This document shows positions 26,056 to 35,527 of a DNA stretch of 64,000 bases, one piece after another (position 1 is the first letter of the stretch; each line of letters begins with the position of its first letter). The notes below the pieces were generated by a model that made no database searches, was not told the DNA's origin, and was given only the letters and a program-made list of their open reading frames with translations. The stretch comes from CAZOKZ01 sp964580585 (GTDB lineage: Bacteria; Sumerlaeota; Sumerlaeia; SLMS01; JAHLLQ01), in the NCBI GenBank assembly GCA_964580585.1, contig CAZOKZ010000003.1, positions 61,365-125,364 of the forward strand. Direction: 5' to 3'. The translations under genes and the position numbers were made by a program.

Positions 26056-27417
26056 TTATCGTTCCAGACGCGCTTTACGAATCGCGTTGCGCAAATCTTC
26101 GATGGATAAATCCACTTTGCAAATGCGCCCTGCTTTATCCACCAGGAACAAGCGGGGAACTTCCTTGATATTGAGCGCTTTCGCGATGGGTGAATTGTAA
26201 CTCTCGCCGTCACAAAGCTGGACCCAGTGAATTCCGGCTTCCTGCTGGAACTCCTTCAGCGTGTCGATGGACTTGTCCAGGCTTATTCCGACAATGACCA
26301 CCCCTTGGCGTTCCTGGAGATAGTTGAACAAGTCGGCGTTGGTTTTGATCATCGTCCGCGATTCCATATCCCAGGTGGCCCATGCCACCACCAGTACCAC
26401 GTCGGAAGCATAATCGCGCATATCGAAGGTGCGATTGTAGATATCCGGGGCGATTATTGGGGGGAAAAATTTCCGCTGCTCAGTGGGGATCAGTTCAAAT
26501 TCCGGGTTGTCGTCGGCACGCTCAAAAAGCGTGAGTGCGTAAACTCGACGCATCTCGTACAATCGGTCCTTGAGCAAGTCGGAACTGGGATGGGCGATGA
26601 TATTGGCCATTTCACTTTCGGTCAGAGGGCGGAAACGCTCAATCGCCAAGGGGGGCTGATCGATATTGGTCAGTGGGACATTGGGCAAGGGGGTTTGAAT
26701 CGAAGCACGTTCACGAGGCGGTAATTTGGTTTCCTGCATTCCCCATGCAATCAACGTCAGCGCATTCTGCAACTGACCGCTGGATTGACGATCAACCTCC
26801 AACGTGCCGCCAATAACCAGCATGCCGTTGCCAATGCGGCGCGAAGCCATCACCGGGGCATTTGATTTTGCCCAGCGGTAGTGAACATACCAGTCATTGT
26901 GATCGAGCTTTAACGTGCGCGCTCCCTTGTTGCACAGCCACACGTTGCCACCCAAAGGACCCTTGCCGACTAACTCGGGAATAATTTCACCCGCAGCGTT
27001 GTCCTTAGCACTGTACTCAAAGTCGAAACGCGTCCCCAGATAGTTAAAGCTCTTGATCGTGTTCTCCGGCGAATCGGGCCCCGCCAACAAAATCAAAACC
27101 CCTCCATCGTAGATCATTTTATGGAAGGCTTCCATATCGTCGCGGAAAAATTCCGCGCCATCAGGCATTTGATTGATGTAGAAAACCGGGGAAGTTCGGA
27201 TCACTCGCCGGTCGGCCGGTGTAATGGGAAACGTTGCAATGTCCAGGTAGTACGCAACATCGCCCAGGTCCACGCGCTTGGGTTTTTCGTTCGGCTTACT
27301 ATCATAGTAGCCGATCATCACATTCACACGATCGATGGCTTGCACCGTTGCCGGAACAAGGGCGATCCAACCGAGTATCCCCAGCAGCATGGTGAGGCGT
27401 GTGAAAGTTCTAACCAT
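26056..27417 (-). CDS. Secreted DUF4159-like protein with redox-dead thioredoxin domain
   Basis: 453 residues. A signal peptide (LLGILGWIALVPATVQA) is followed by a region with a DUF4159-like pattern (DVAYYLDIATFPITPADRRV, then MEAFHKMIYDGGVLILLAGP). The last 150 residues are a TlpA-type thioredoxin fold (VVLVVAWATWDMESRTMI, VVIVGISLDKS, IKEVPRLFLVDKAGRI) in which the CxxC is replaced by WDMES, so it cannot do dithiol chemistry. It starts 47 bases after the Ser/Thr kinase gene and probably shares its transcript. A binding or scaffold role outside the membrane is inference. Confidence 0.7.
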   Translation of the reverse strand: MVRTFTRLTMLLGILGWIALVPATVQAIDRVNVMIGYYDSKPNEKPKRVDLGDVAYYLDIATFPITPADRRVIRTSPVFYINQMPDGAEFFRDDMEAFHKMIYDGGVLILLAGPDSPENTIKSFNYLGTRFDFEYSAKDNAAGEIIPELVGKGPLGGNVWLCNKGARTLKLDHNDWYVHYRWAKSNAPVMASRRIGNGMLVIGGTLEVDRQSSGQLQNALTLIAWGMQETKLPPRERASIQTPLPNVPLTNIDQPPLAIERFRPLTESEMANIIAHPSSDLLKDRLYEMRRVYALTLFERADDNPEFELIPTEQRKFFPPIIAPDIYNRTFDMRDYASDVVLVVAWATWDMESRTMIKTNADLFNYLQERQGVVIVGISLDKSIDTLKEFQQEAGIHWVQLCDGESYNSPIAKALNIKEVPRLFLVDKAGRICKVDLSIEDLRNAIRKARLER

Positions 27418-27464
27418 GAGAATAATTCGCTAATCCCAGAAGAAAAAACGCGAGGCTTTACCGA

Positions 27465-28565
27465 TCAGCCCATCGACTTGATCCACAACCCTACCAAAAT
27501 TCCTACCAAAAGCATGGCAAATGCCACCAACCCAACGATGATAAGCAGATTTTTGTCGATTTTCGATGGAGAAGCGGTTGGCACGGCAGCGGACGGTTCC
27601 GTGGGCTCGGTCGAGGGTTTAGCGGACGGCTTGGTATCCATGCTCGAAGGTTCCGAATCGCGCAAATCCCGGTTCTTCATCCAGGCTTCAAGCGCATCGT
27701 GCACTTCCTTGGCGCTCGAATAACGATCCTCGGGATTTTTCTCCAGCATCTTCTTGATGATCCGCGTCAGGGATTTTGAAATCCCCGGGTCCAGATCGCG
27801 CAGGTCGGCGGGCTGATTTTGCACGATATTGCGCATCGTTTTCAAATCGTCAGCGCCGATAAACGGATGCGTTGCCGTGATCATTTCGTAAAACACCGTG
27901 CCGAGCGAAAAAATGTCCGCGCGTCCATCGGGCCGGATATTGAACTGATCGGAAATTTGTTCGGGCGCCATATAAGCAGGCGTTCCTACCGCGAACCCGC
28001 TGGCCGTCAAGGTTTCGTCCTTGCGCCCTTTGGCCAAGCCGAAATCCGTCAGCACCACGCGATTGGTGCCTTTCTCGATCAGGATATTACCGGGCTTGAT
28101 ATCGCGGTGCAAAATGCCCTTGCTGTGTGTGTACTCGAGCGCGCCCGCCACGGTCATAATGACGCGAGCGGCTTCTTCCTGGGGCCATTTTTTCCCCCGG
28201 CGGCGCTCGCTTTCCAAATCGTAACCGTCGATATATTCCAACGCCAGGTACTGGAGCGGCCCGGCGTCCTCGAATTCGTACAGCGTCGCGATATGTGGAT
28301 GGCGAATCTGGGCGAAGGTGCGAGCTTCGCGCTCGAAACGGCGCAGGCTGTTTTCACGCGAGGCACGTTCGGGCGAGAGCGTCTTGAGCGCGACTTTGCG
28401 GTCGAGTTTTGTGTCCTTGGCCAGATAAACGATTCCCATACCGCCCCGGCCCAACTCGCCCAGCAGTTCGTAATTACGCTTGGCGAAGAGCGCCGATAAT
28501 CGATCGGACGTCGAAGACGACCCGCCGGGGGAGGGCGATCTGCGTTGCTGCTTCTGGGAATCCAT
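27465..28565 (-). CDS. Membrane-anchored Ser/Thr protein kinase (PknB/Stk type)
   Basis: 366 residues. It has all the main kinase motifs: LGRGGMGIVYLAKD, the VALK lysine, HRDIKPGNIL, DFGLAKG and APEQISDQFN. A proline- and serine-rich linker is followed by one membrane helix near the C-terminus (LLIIVGLVAFAMLLVGILVGL, quoted in part) and only a few outer residues, so there is no sensor domain such as PASTA. GAGGTGG lies nine bases before the ATG. The next gene, a secreted thioredoxin-like protein, is close behind. Confidence 0.93.
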   Translation of the reverse strand: MDSQKQQRRSPSPGGSSSTSDRLSALFAKRNYELLGELGRGGMGIVYLAKDTKLDRKVALKTLSPERASRENSLRRFEREARTFAQIRHPHIATLYEFEDAGPLQYLALEYIDGYDLESERRRGKKWPQEEAARVIMTVAGALEYTHSKGILHRDIKPGNILIEKGTNRVVLTDFGLAKGRKDETLTASGFAVGTPAYMAPEQISDQFNIRPDGRADIFSLGTVFYEMITATHPFIGADDLKTMRNIVQNQPADLRDLDPGISKSLTRIIKKMLEKNPEDRYSSAKEVHDALEAWMKNRDLRDSEPSSMDTKPSAKPSTEPTEPSAAVPTASPSKIDKNLLIIVGLVAFAMLLVGILVGLWIKSMG

Positions 28566-29021
28566 TCAAAACCACCTCGCCGTAAATCTGAAACCAGTGC
28601 GCACCAAACCCACAATCCGAGTCTTTTGCGGGGTTGCCTTCTCAGAATACTTACCCGACACCATTTTGGGTCAATTCGGATTTGATACGTTCTCGACGAA
28701 AGCCAAAAAAGAAACTCGAACCCGAATGCAAGCGATTACCCTAGCATTCTGCGAGGGTGTGCTCAGCAGGCGCAACGGAGAAACGCGCCCAACGTGGGCA
28801 AAATCAACACTCAGCCCGCGCCCGGGTGCCGAAAAAGCCAATGAAACAGGAAAAAATTTCCGAAATTTCAGGCATTAACTCTCGATAACTTCGCTAACCG
28901 CTTCTCATAGCCCGCAAACCTTGCGACCCTGGCCGGGATTTTCCTCGCAACCATCCATCTCTAATGCATACCCTTCGGATTACTCGGGAAATAAATCCGC
29001 CGAAGGACGCTGTTTGCTCTC
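28566..29021. other. Divergent intergenic region, no gene seen
   Basis: 456 bases between the kinase gene (minus) and the DUF4261-like gene (plus). It must hold their promoters, but I see no good -35/-10 pair, no hairpin with a T-run and no repeat family member. Confidence 0.4.
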
Positions 29022-29903
29022 ATGTCATGCGAAGACCCTGAATGCGAATGCCTGCCCTATCAGATGGAGGTGTATTTCGAGGCGTTTCCCGCGTTGGATA
29101 CCGAGCGTCTGGCGGCGTTCATCAATGCCACGGAACCCGGCGATGAACCCTGCATGGTGGGGTCCGCTACCGAGCAAAACGCCGACGGCGTGCGTCTGAC
29201 TGGATTTCTCGTTTCACAGGGAGCCTACCACGCGGGGGTACTGGTTCACGCTGCTGCCGCTCCCGCGCCTGAAATCATCGCTGCTTCACGACTCGTTGCA
29301 CCGCTCAAAGAACAACTGCTTGCGCATCAATCCTTCGCGCTCATCACCCTGGCGTCGGGCGACGAAGAGGCCCCCGCGTACGAAAACCTGATCTTTTTGC
29401 TCAAAATCGCCATGGGTCTTTGCGACCAGGGGGGCATTGGCGCCTCGAACCCGCACACAGGGCTGTGTTACCCGGGAGATTTGCTGCTCGATTTGGCGAG
29501 TTTTTCGCCCGACGATTGGATCTCGGAAGAGGAAGGAGGCGAAGACGCGCCGCAAACCCTCTGGGATTCGATCCGCCGCGAAGGCACCCCGATGGAGTTG
29601 CTTGCCGACATCGTATGTTTTGAAATGAACGACACCGTGTGGATGGCCACGCGAGGATTTGCGTTCTGCGGATTCCCGGATTTCGTTTACCGTCTGGAAA
29701 ACCCGGACGAAGACATCACCGACATTGCCCATTTTTTCCAGAACGCGTTTGTTTACCTGATGGCGAACGGCGCCATCATCGAAGCGGGACACACCATGGG
29801 CTATGACGAAAACATCGCGTATCGTTTTTCGAAAGTGCCGGAAGATGTGGAACTGCCGTTTGAAGAATACGAGTTGCTGCTGGTGGAACGAGAACGAGCT
29901 TAA
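29022..29903 (+). CDS. DUF4261-like protein
   Basis: 293 residues, acidic, no signal peptide or membrane helix. The C-terminal third (TRGFAFCGFPDFVYRLE, MANGAIIEAGHTMGYDENIAY) resembles DUF4261, a domain of unknown function. The N-terminus starts with a small cysteine cluster, MSCEDPECEC. GAAGGA is about 14 bases upstream of the ATG, a long spacing. It stands alone between divergent promoters and an opposed gene. Confidence 0.6.
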   Translation: MSCEDPECECLPYQMEVYFEAFPALDTERLAAFINATEPGDEPCMVGSATEQNADGVRLTGFLVSQGAYHAGVLVHAAAAPAPEIIAASRLVAPLKEQLLAHQSFALITLASGDEEAPAYENLIFLLKIAMGLCDQGGIGASNPHTGLCYPGDLLLDLASFSPDDWISEEEGGEDAPQTLWDSIRREGTPMELLADIVCFEMNDTVWMATRGFAFCGFPDFVYRLENPDEDITDIAHFFQNAFVYLMANGAIIEAGHTMGYDENIAYRFSKVPEDVELPFEEYELLLVERERA

Positions 29904-29936
29904 GATGCCATTTATTTTCTTAAGGAATAATTTGCA

Positions 29937-30395
29937 TTAAATTCGAATTATTAGGTAAGTCAAAATACAAATCAACCCAATAGGAATCACGTAAGTTACC
30001 CATTTTTCTAAATGGAACCTCGTGTTTTTCTGAGAACTCAAGCATTCTATCGAGTGTTTGTAACATCGAATAAGGTTTTCCCATTCGGATTCTTCTGAAT
30101 CGAAAATGGGAAGTTGTTCTGCTATTTTTCGAGGAACTATAGGTTTAATAAATCGAATATCGGAGTCCAGCAAGTTCAAGGCTAATGACAACCAAGAAAT
30201 TTTCCAATTGTTGTCACGAATATGTTTCGCAATCCAAAGTAAACGAAGAAAAACACTTCCCCAAAGTAAATAGCACAGTATTGCAACGAACGCATTGGAG
30301 ATAGTAAACGGTTTTGGCAAAATTAGTAATAATCCAACAGAATTCAGAATGAATGAAACGAAAACGATAGGTGTTTTTATGAACATGCTTTGCAT
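29937..30395 (-). CDS. AT-rich gene for a small membrane protein
   Basis: 152 residues with three hydrophobic segments (VSFILNSVGLLLILP; NAFVAILCYLLWGSVFLRLLW; YVIPIGLICILTYLIIRI, the last at the C-terminus) and a charged middle. Its base composition is clearly more AT-rich than its neighbours and its codon use differs, with many AAA, ATT and TTT codons. That suggests recent acquisition. The family is not recognised. An alternative start lies three codons downstream. Confidence 0.6.
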   Translation of the reverse strand: MQSMFIKTPIVFVSFILNSVGLLLILPKPFTISNAFVAILCYLLWGSVFLRLLWIAKHIRDNNWKISWLSLALNLLDSDIRFIKPIVPRKIAEQLPIFDSEESEWENLIRCYKHSIECLSSQKNTRFHLEKWVTYVIPIGLICILTYLIIRI

Positions 30396-30471
30396 CGATG
30401 ATATTTCTCAATCTAACATATTTAGCATCATTCTCTTGAATAAGAAACCTTTCAATCCAATATTGAGAATC

Positions 30472-30825
30472 TCACTCCACATCCGGCTTCCCGCGCATTT
30501 TCTTAATTCCCGCGCGGTGGGATTTTTTCTTCAAGCGTTTTTCCTGCACTGCGCGCGGCATGGCGGTGGGAATGCGGCGAGCGCGGCGACGATTCAGTTT
30601 CGCGACTTTTTCGCGCAAACGAATCAGACAAAGCTGCTTGTTCTGATGCTGGCTGCGTTCCTGCTGACACGTCACAACCAACCCCGAGGGACGGTGGCGC
30701 AACCGCACGGCGGATTCGGTTTTATTGACGTGCTGGCCGCCCTTGCCGCCCGAGCGAAACGTATCCACATCGCATTCGGCGAGCAACTTCTCGTCCGTAC
30801 TGGGTAAAATTATTCGATCTGTCAT
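30472..30825 (-). CDS. Peptide chain release factor-like protein (ArfB/YaeJ class)
   Basis: 117 residues. FRSGGKGGQHVNKTESAVRL carries the GGQ motif that triggers peptidyl-tRNA hydrolysis. The codon-recognition domains of full release factors are absent and a basic tail (RLKKKSHRAGIKKMRGK) follows, as in stalled-ribosome rescue factors. AGGAAA lies about nine bases before the chosen ATG; the longer frame upstream lacks family features. Confidence 0.88.
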   Translation of the reverse strand: MTDRIILPSTDEKLLAECDVDTFRSGGKGGQHVNKTESAVRLRHRPSGLVVTCQQERSQHQNKQLCLIRLREKVAKLNRRRARRIPTAMPRAVQEKRLKKKSHRAGIKKMRGKPDVE

Positions 30826-30926
30826 CGGGTTTATTTTCCTCTGGCCCACCGGCCTTGTTGCCTCATGCTCAAGTCTTATCCTGGTTTGCCTTGTCGGCAA
30901 GGGGGAACGCGATTATAAGCGAAAAT

Positions 30927-32384
30927 ATGAATGAACAAAAACGGATTGAAGCAATGAGCGACGATAAAAAAATAGGATTGGTGGCGGGTTTTCTGGCGGG
31001 CGACGCGTTGGGGGCTCCTTTCTACGCGGTGAAAGCCGCGCATATTCAGCAATTGGTTGGCGGATGGGTGGACGATTATCTTGCCGATCCGATTTTATTT
31101 CCCGATAAACCGAATAAAAACGTTCTGCCCGGCCTGCATTCGATCCATGGCCAGGAATTCCTTGCCGTGTTGGCCGCACGCAACGACCAGGACACGGGCC
31201 AGCATCCGATTGCGCGGGCGGCGATGCTGCTGCGCGAATTAGCAGGCGACGATTTCGATAATCCCCACCCGGCACTCGGGGCGTTGCGCGCTCCCGGCAA
31301 ACCGCTTCGCCGCGCGTTGCATTGCTGGAGTACCGAGTACCCATGGGAACCCGAGGACCATTTCGCGTTGACGGAAACCAGCGAAGGCGCCTCGACCGCC
31401 GCGCGAGCGTTGGCCACGGTCATCAGCGAAACGGAATTCGATCCGATTGGCCTGGCGCGCCTGACACATTTGAAGGAACCTGCCTTGATGGCAGCGTGGA
31501 CCATTGCATGGGTGGCGCGTCGTTTGATCGAAATCGAAAACCCGAAAAAAATCGACGCGGATGAATTACTGTCCGAGTTGATTGCAGATGCGCGCACCAT
31601 CGAAGATGCCCTGCGCGATGGACCTGTTGGCGAACATTGGCGCGAAACCGGGCTTGGCTATCCGCCCGCACGATTCAGCGAATGCCTCAGTCCGCTCGCC
31701 AGCCTGTTGCACACGGGTGACGATGCGTTGGCGGAAAAAACGCTCGTCGCACAAGCGCGCGAATTCGCGCCGCTGCATTCTGTGGCGCATACACAACATG
31801 GCTTTGCGCCTGTGCTCGTGCCATGGGTGTTGTACCGCGCGTTGGGGCCGATGGCGCCCGCGCACGCGGTCGAAGACGCCGTCAATCGTGGGGGGGAAGC
31901 ATCCCTGGCCGCCGGGTTGATCGGTGGATTGATCGGCGCGCGTTATGGGTTCGAACATTTACCCGAATCATGGATGGCCGGATGCCTGGCGTGGGATATT
32001 GCGCGTCGGCTTACACTGCAACCGAACGCTGCAACCGAAGACGATTGGCTGGCCGCCGAACGGGGCTGGACCGCGCGCGAAGAAGAGTTGCGCGCGCCGT
32101 TGCGCAAAGCCGTCGATGCCGAAAAAGCCGCCATGGTGCAGTCGGCAAAGAAGAAAAAAAAGACCGCCGAAAAAAATGCCAAAGCCTCGATTCAAAACAC
32201 CCCCCAGGGCGAATTGCCGTTCGCTCCGCCACCGCAAGTATGGCTCGAAGAAAAAGGCAATGAATTGGCACCGTGGGAAAAACAACGGCTGAAATCCGAA
32301 CGCGGGCGTAAACGCATCGAATGGAAAGAGGAACGCCGCCGCCGACGTTCCTCGCGTGCGGATACGGAAATCAGCGAGGATTGA
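30927..32384 (+). CDS. ADP-ribosylglycohydrolase-fold protein without metal ligands
   Basis: 485 residues. GLVAGFLAGDALGAPF at the N-terminus and NRGGEASLAAGLIGGLIGARYG near residue 350 show the ADP-ribosylglycohydrolase fold. In active enzymes these places hold a TDDT block and a G-G-D-T-D-T loop that bind two magnesium ions; here the first is not found and the second reads GGEASL. So hydrolysis is unlikely. The last 110 residues are highly charged (AKKKKKTAEKNAK, RLKSERGRKRIEWKEERRRRR quoted in part) and might bind nucleic acid. ATG 30954 is an alternative start. Confidence 0.7.
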   Translation: MNEQKRIEAMSDDKKIGLVAGFLAGDALGAPFYAVKAAHIQQLVGGWVDDYLADPILFPDKPNKNVLPGLHSIHGQEFLAVLAARNDQDTGQHPIARAAMLLRELAGDDFDNPHPALGALRAPGKPLRRALHCWSTEYPWEPEDHFALTETSEGASTAARALATVISETEFDPIGLARLTHLKEPALMAAWTIAWVARRLIEIENPKKIDADELLSELIADARTIEDALRDGPVGEHWRETGLGYPPARFSECLSPLASLLHTGDDALAEKTLVAQAREFAPLHSVAHTQHGFAPVLVPWVLYRALGPMAPAHAVEDAVNRGGEASLAAGLIGGLIGARYGFEHLPESWMAGCLAWDIARRLTLQPNAATEDDWLAAERGWTAREEELRAPLRKAVDAEKAAMVQSAKKKKKTAEKNAKASIQNTPQGELPFAPPPQVWLEEKGNELAPWEKQRLKSERGRKRIEWKEERRRRRSSRADTEISED

Positions 32385-32394
32385 TCGCAGCACC

Positions 32395-32883
32395 TTAAAG
32401 TATATTAACAACAGGTTTATTCACATGGCGAAGCGCTAACGTTAATAACCGTTCCTGCTCTTTCCACATGCGTTTTTCTTTGGCTTTTGTGTCGTGGTCC
32501 CAGCCAAGTAGATGCAGCATCCCATGCACGAGTAAAAGCGCGATCTCGTCTTCGACCTTGCGCTTCGTTTCATGTGCGTGGCGTGCCGTGTACGTGAGCG
32601 AAATGGCTAAATCGCCGAGGTAAACGTCTCCGTCCCCACGGAGCGATTCCGGATCGTCGGCAGCGGGGAAACTCAGAATATCCGTCGGCTCGTCCAGGTC
32701 GCGAAACTCGCGATTCAAACGTTGGATTTCTTTGTCCGAACAAAATAGAATCGAAATTCCCGCACCCGTCCAGCCAAGTTCCCTCAAGGTATGGTCGATA
32801 ATCGAGCGCGTGAATGTTGTCAGCTCACCGCGTCCTTTTTTTAAGCCCGAACGATCGAACCGAATATCGATGTTTGAATCCAT
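32395..32883 (-). CDS. ybeY: Endoribonuclease YbeY
   Basis: 162 residues. HGMLHLLGWDHD is the zinc-binding H-x3-H-x5-H motif. EPTDILSFP upstream is also family-typical. YbeY acts in 16S rRNA maturation and ribosome quality control. The ATG overlaps the TAA of the HIT gene by one base (TAATG). An exact decamer copy (32628-32637 on the plus strand) encodes RGDGDV. Confidence 0.95.
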   Translation of the reverse strand: MDSNIDIRFDRSGLKKGRGELTTFTRSIIDHTLRELGWTGAGISILFCSDKEIQRLNREFRDLDEPTDILSFPAADDPESLRGDGDVYLGDLAISLTYTARHAHETKRKVEDEIALLLVHGMLHLLGWDHDTKAKEKRMWKEQERLLTLALRHVNKPVVNIL

Positions 32884-33341
32884 TATTGCATCCATTCGTG
32901 AGCGATGCGATCGACGGCTTCCATAATTTGTTCCATCAAACCGGCATCGCGCTCCAGACAGAATTTCCACTCGGGTTTATCGAACGGCGCCAACCAAATG
33001 GGTTTCGTGCGAAACTCCTCAGGCTCATCGGCACGGCGCGGAATCACATGCGCATGCAATGCCGGTTCCAGATTTCCCAGCATTTCATAATTAATTCGCG
33101 TTGCACCCGTCACATGCAACACCGCATCGCCCAGCAGCGCCATGTCCTGCAAAAACTGAACGCGCTCTTTACCTTCCAACGCGTTCAAATGCGGTACCAC
33201 CGGGTCGGGTAACAACAACGAATACCCCGGATAATATTGATAATCGCCCATCACAGCCCAGCCGGATTTCATCCGGCAGATCACCTGGGGATTTTCGCCC
33301 AAATTGGCGGCGTGGACTTTATGATGAATGGCTGTTGGCAT
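32883..33341 (-). CDS. HIT-family hydrolase
   Basis: 152 residues. LEPALHAHVIPRR carries the histidine-triad core and YYPGYSLLLPDPVVPHL the first conserved block. HIT proteins hydrolyse or transfer nucleotidyl groups, for example on dinucleoside polyphosphates. AAAGGAT precedes the ATG by about eight bases. It is coupled to ybeY by a one-base overlap and preceded by an acetyltransferase gene, so GNAT-HIT-ybeY form a probable operon. Confidence 0.88.
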   Translation of the reverse strand: MPTAIHHKVHAANLGENPQVICRMKSGWAVMGDYQYYPGYSLLLPDPVVPHLNALEGKERVQFLQDMALLGDAVLHVTGATRINYEMLGNLEPALHAHVIPRRADEPEEFRTKPIWLAPFDKPEWKFCLERDAGLMEQIMEAVDRIAHEWMQ

Positions 33342-33353
33342 TTGATTATCCTT

Positions 33354-34106
33354 TCAAGTTGGCTGAACCCGATACCAATGAGAGTAAAGTATATTGAACC
33401 CGAGCCGTTTGTACATTTCAATCGCTACGGCGTTGTTTTGCATGACTTGCAGGTACACCGTGCGCGCGCCTTGCTCGCGTCCCCACGCCAGCAAATGCTC
33501 CATCAATCGTGTTGCGTATCCACGACGACGATAATCCGCATGCGTGGCAACGCCAAACACGCCCATGAATTCTTCTTCGACCACCGCCATGCCGCACGCC
33601 ACGGTGCGGCCCCCATCGATCAGGCTTGCCATCAATCGTGGCATCGACATTCCCGCAAACATGTTGCGCACAATCGGTTCGCGCTCCGTGGGCAGTGCGA
33701 ACAACTCGATGTAGGCCTGTAACCATTCGCTCGACGCTTCGTGCCAAAGCCGCACGGCATCGCCGCCGGGAGCGAGGTCCGCGCTGCCACAAATTTCGCG
33801 CGTCATCACATACGCGCCTGCCTCGTTCGTGTAGCCGCGCGCTTCAAGTTGCGCATCCAGATCGCCGGGTTGCGCTGCATCGGTCAGTTTGAAAGTCGTT
33901 GGCAACCGGCGTGCGGCATACGCGCGTTCGCATGCGATGATTTTTTCGTCCAACGTTCGCGTGCCCGCATAAAAGGGATGCACCGAGTTCGCTCGACGCG
34001 TGAATCCGCCATTAAAACGCAACACCCACCCGTCGAGCACCATTTGATGTGTCGATGGCCACGCGTTCATCGCGGCTTCTTCGATGCGAAGGATGGAGGA
34101 AGTCAT
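33354..34106 (-). CDS. GNAT-family N-acetyltransferase
   Basis: 250 residues. The acetyl-CoA binding signature YRRRGYATRLMEHLLAWG and NNAVAIEMYKRLGF near the C-terminus are typical. The N-terminal part (WVLRFNGGFTRRANSV) is like that of a GNAT subfamily with two half-domains. The substrate is not known. First gene of a three-gene minus-strand group with HIT and ybeY. Confidence 0.9.
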   Translation of the reverse strand: MTSSILRIEEAAMNAWPSTHQMVLDGWVLRFNGGFTRRANSVHPFYAGTRTLDEKIIACERAYAARRLPTTFKLTDAAQPGDLDAQLEARGYTNEAGAYVMTREICGSADLAPGGDAVRLWHEASSEWLQAYIELFALPTEREPIVRNMFAGMSMPRLMASLIDGGRTVACGMAVVEEEFMGVFGVATHADYRRRGYATRLMEHLLAWGREQGARTVYLQVMQNNAVAIEMYKRLGFNILYSHWYRVQPT

Positions 34107-34122
34107 AACAATACCGAAGTAT

Positions 34123-34255
34123 AGTTCACAGTTTACAGTTCACAGTTTTTAGTCCACCGGAACGTCACTTCGTGGACAACACGATTCGCATGGGTTCTTG
34201 AATGAACTTCTAGAAATCAATTTTACTACAAGCTGTGAACTGATTACTGTAAACT
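34123..34255. repeat. Imperfect inverted repeat (TTCACAGTTTACAG family)
   Basis: Arms at 34123-34145 and 34233-34255 are reverse complements at about 19 of 23 positions. The left arm itself holds two tandem copies of a TTCACAG-like unit. It lies between the start of the GNAT gene and the end of cbpA. Similar short GAACTATAAACTATTAACTAAGAACT runs occur near 13704. Confidence 0.6.
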
Positions 34256-34265
34256 AAAAATGCGT

Positions 34266-35231
34266 TCAATCCCGCGGATTGAACCTGGACGTTTCGGCCC
34301 ATTGTTTCAGGAGGTCTTTTTCTTTTTCCGTCGGCGCGGAAGGTACGCAGATCATCACCTGAACGTAAAGGTCGCCCTTTGCGCCGTTGTCGTTGGGAAG
34401 ACCCTGTCCGCGAATGCGCAGGCGACGACCCGAGCTGCTGCCCGACGGAATCGTCAGCGCGATTTTGCCCCCGGGCGTTTCGACGGGCACCTTGGCGCCG
34501 AGCGCCGCTTCCCACGGTGCCACGCGCGCTTCGGCAATCAGATCGTTGCCTTCGACTTTGTACGGGCCATCCTTCGCGTACTTGATTTTCAAAAACAAAT
34601 CGCCGCCCCCGCGTCCCTGGCCCGACAACCGGATTTTTCGGCCCTCGGCGATGCCTTGCGGAATGCGAATGTCGTAAGAATGGGGCGCTTCGCCGGGCAC
34701 CGCCACACGCACGGTCATCTGGCCGCCAGTGATGATTTTCTCGATGGGAACTTCGATTTCGGACTCCACGTCGCCCTGAAACGCGCCCGGCCCGGCTTCA
34801 AAACCGGAGAAGTCCTGAAACCCGGAAAACCCTGTCGGTCCCGTGCGAGGCCGATGAACGCGCGGTCCGCCGCCCATTCCACCTGCCGCGCCGAACAATG
34901 CCTCGAAGAAATCCGAAAAACCGCCACCGCCGCCGCCGCCCGGTCCGCCGAAGTTGAACGAAAACGACTCAAACCCCGGAGGCGGACGAAAATCCTGCCC
35001 CGCCTTCCAATTCGCACCCAATTGATCGTAGCGTTTGCGTTTTTCGGGGTCCTTGAGAACCTCGTAAGCTTCGTTGATGTGCTTAAATTTTTCCTCGGCG
35101 GACGAATCGTTGGGATTCACGTCCGGGTGGTGCTTGCGCGCCAACGTGCGATACGCCTTGCGAATTTGCTCGGGCGTCGCGTCACGGGAAACTCCCAGGG
35201 TTTCGTAATAGTCCTGAAATTTCACGGCCAC
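34266..35231 (-). CDS. cbpA: CbpA-type DnaJ-domain co-chaperone
   Basis: 321 residues. The J domain has DYYETLGVSRDATPEQIRKAY and the HPD motif (ARKHHPDVN) that stimulates DnaK. It is followed by a Gly/Phe-rich linker (FSFNFGGPGGGGGGGF) and two C-terminal peptide-binding domains. The zinc-finger domain of DnaJ is absent, as in CbpA. No DnaK gene is nearby. It ends beside an inverted repeat. Confidence 0.92.
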   Translation of the reverse strand: MAVKFQDYYETLGVSRDATPEQIRKAYRTLARKHHPDVNPNDSSAEEKFKHINEAYEVLKDPEKRKRYDQLGANWKAGQDFRPPPGFESFSFNFGGPGGGGGGGFSDFFEALFGAAGGMGGGPRVHRPRTGPTGFSGFQDFSGFEAGPGAFQGDVESEIEVPIEKIITGGQMTVRVAVPGEAPHSYDIRIPQGIAEGRKIRLSGQGRGGGDLFLKIKYAKDGPYKVEGNDLIAEARVAPWEAALGAKVPVETPGGKIALTIPSGSSSGRRLRIRGQGLPNDNGAKGDLYVQVMICVPSAPTEKEKDLLKQWAETSRFNPRD

Positions 35232-35315
35232 CTCGGCTTTGTCCTCCGGTAAAATGATAGTCCACCACCGAAAAGAGCAAAACGACGGCCAACCCGGATA
35301 GCCAGACGATAAACG

Positions 35316-35527
35316 AACCGCGAAGGCGCGAAGACACCAAGAATCGCGAAGAGTTCACATGGAACGCTTTGGATGGTCTTTTCTCCGTGGAGCTTGAAAA
35401 CCAGCGTAGATACTCAGGCGCGAAATGATGCGCTAAACTCAAAAAATAGAGAGAGTGAAGAAGCGGTTGAAATGATTTTTCGACCTGTTTTCTTTGCGTT
35501 CCCTAGCGTCTTCGCGCCTTTACGGTT
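35316..35527. repeat. Imperfect inverted repeat (CGCGAAGGCGCGAAGAC family)
   Basis: Arms at 35316-35335 and 35508-35527 match as reverse complements at 18 of 20 positions (AACCGCGAAGGCGCGAAGAC). The right arm begins on the stop codon of the FeoB-associated gene, as with the 5338 repeat next to the ferredoxin gene. About 170 bases lie between arms, with no gene. Confidence 0.7.
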
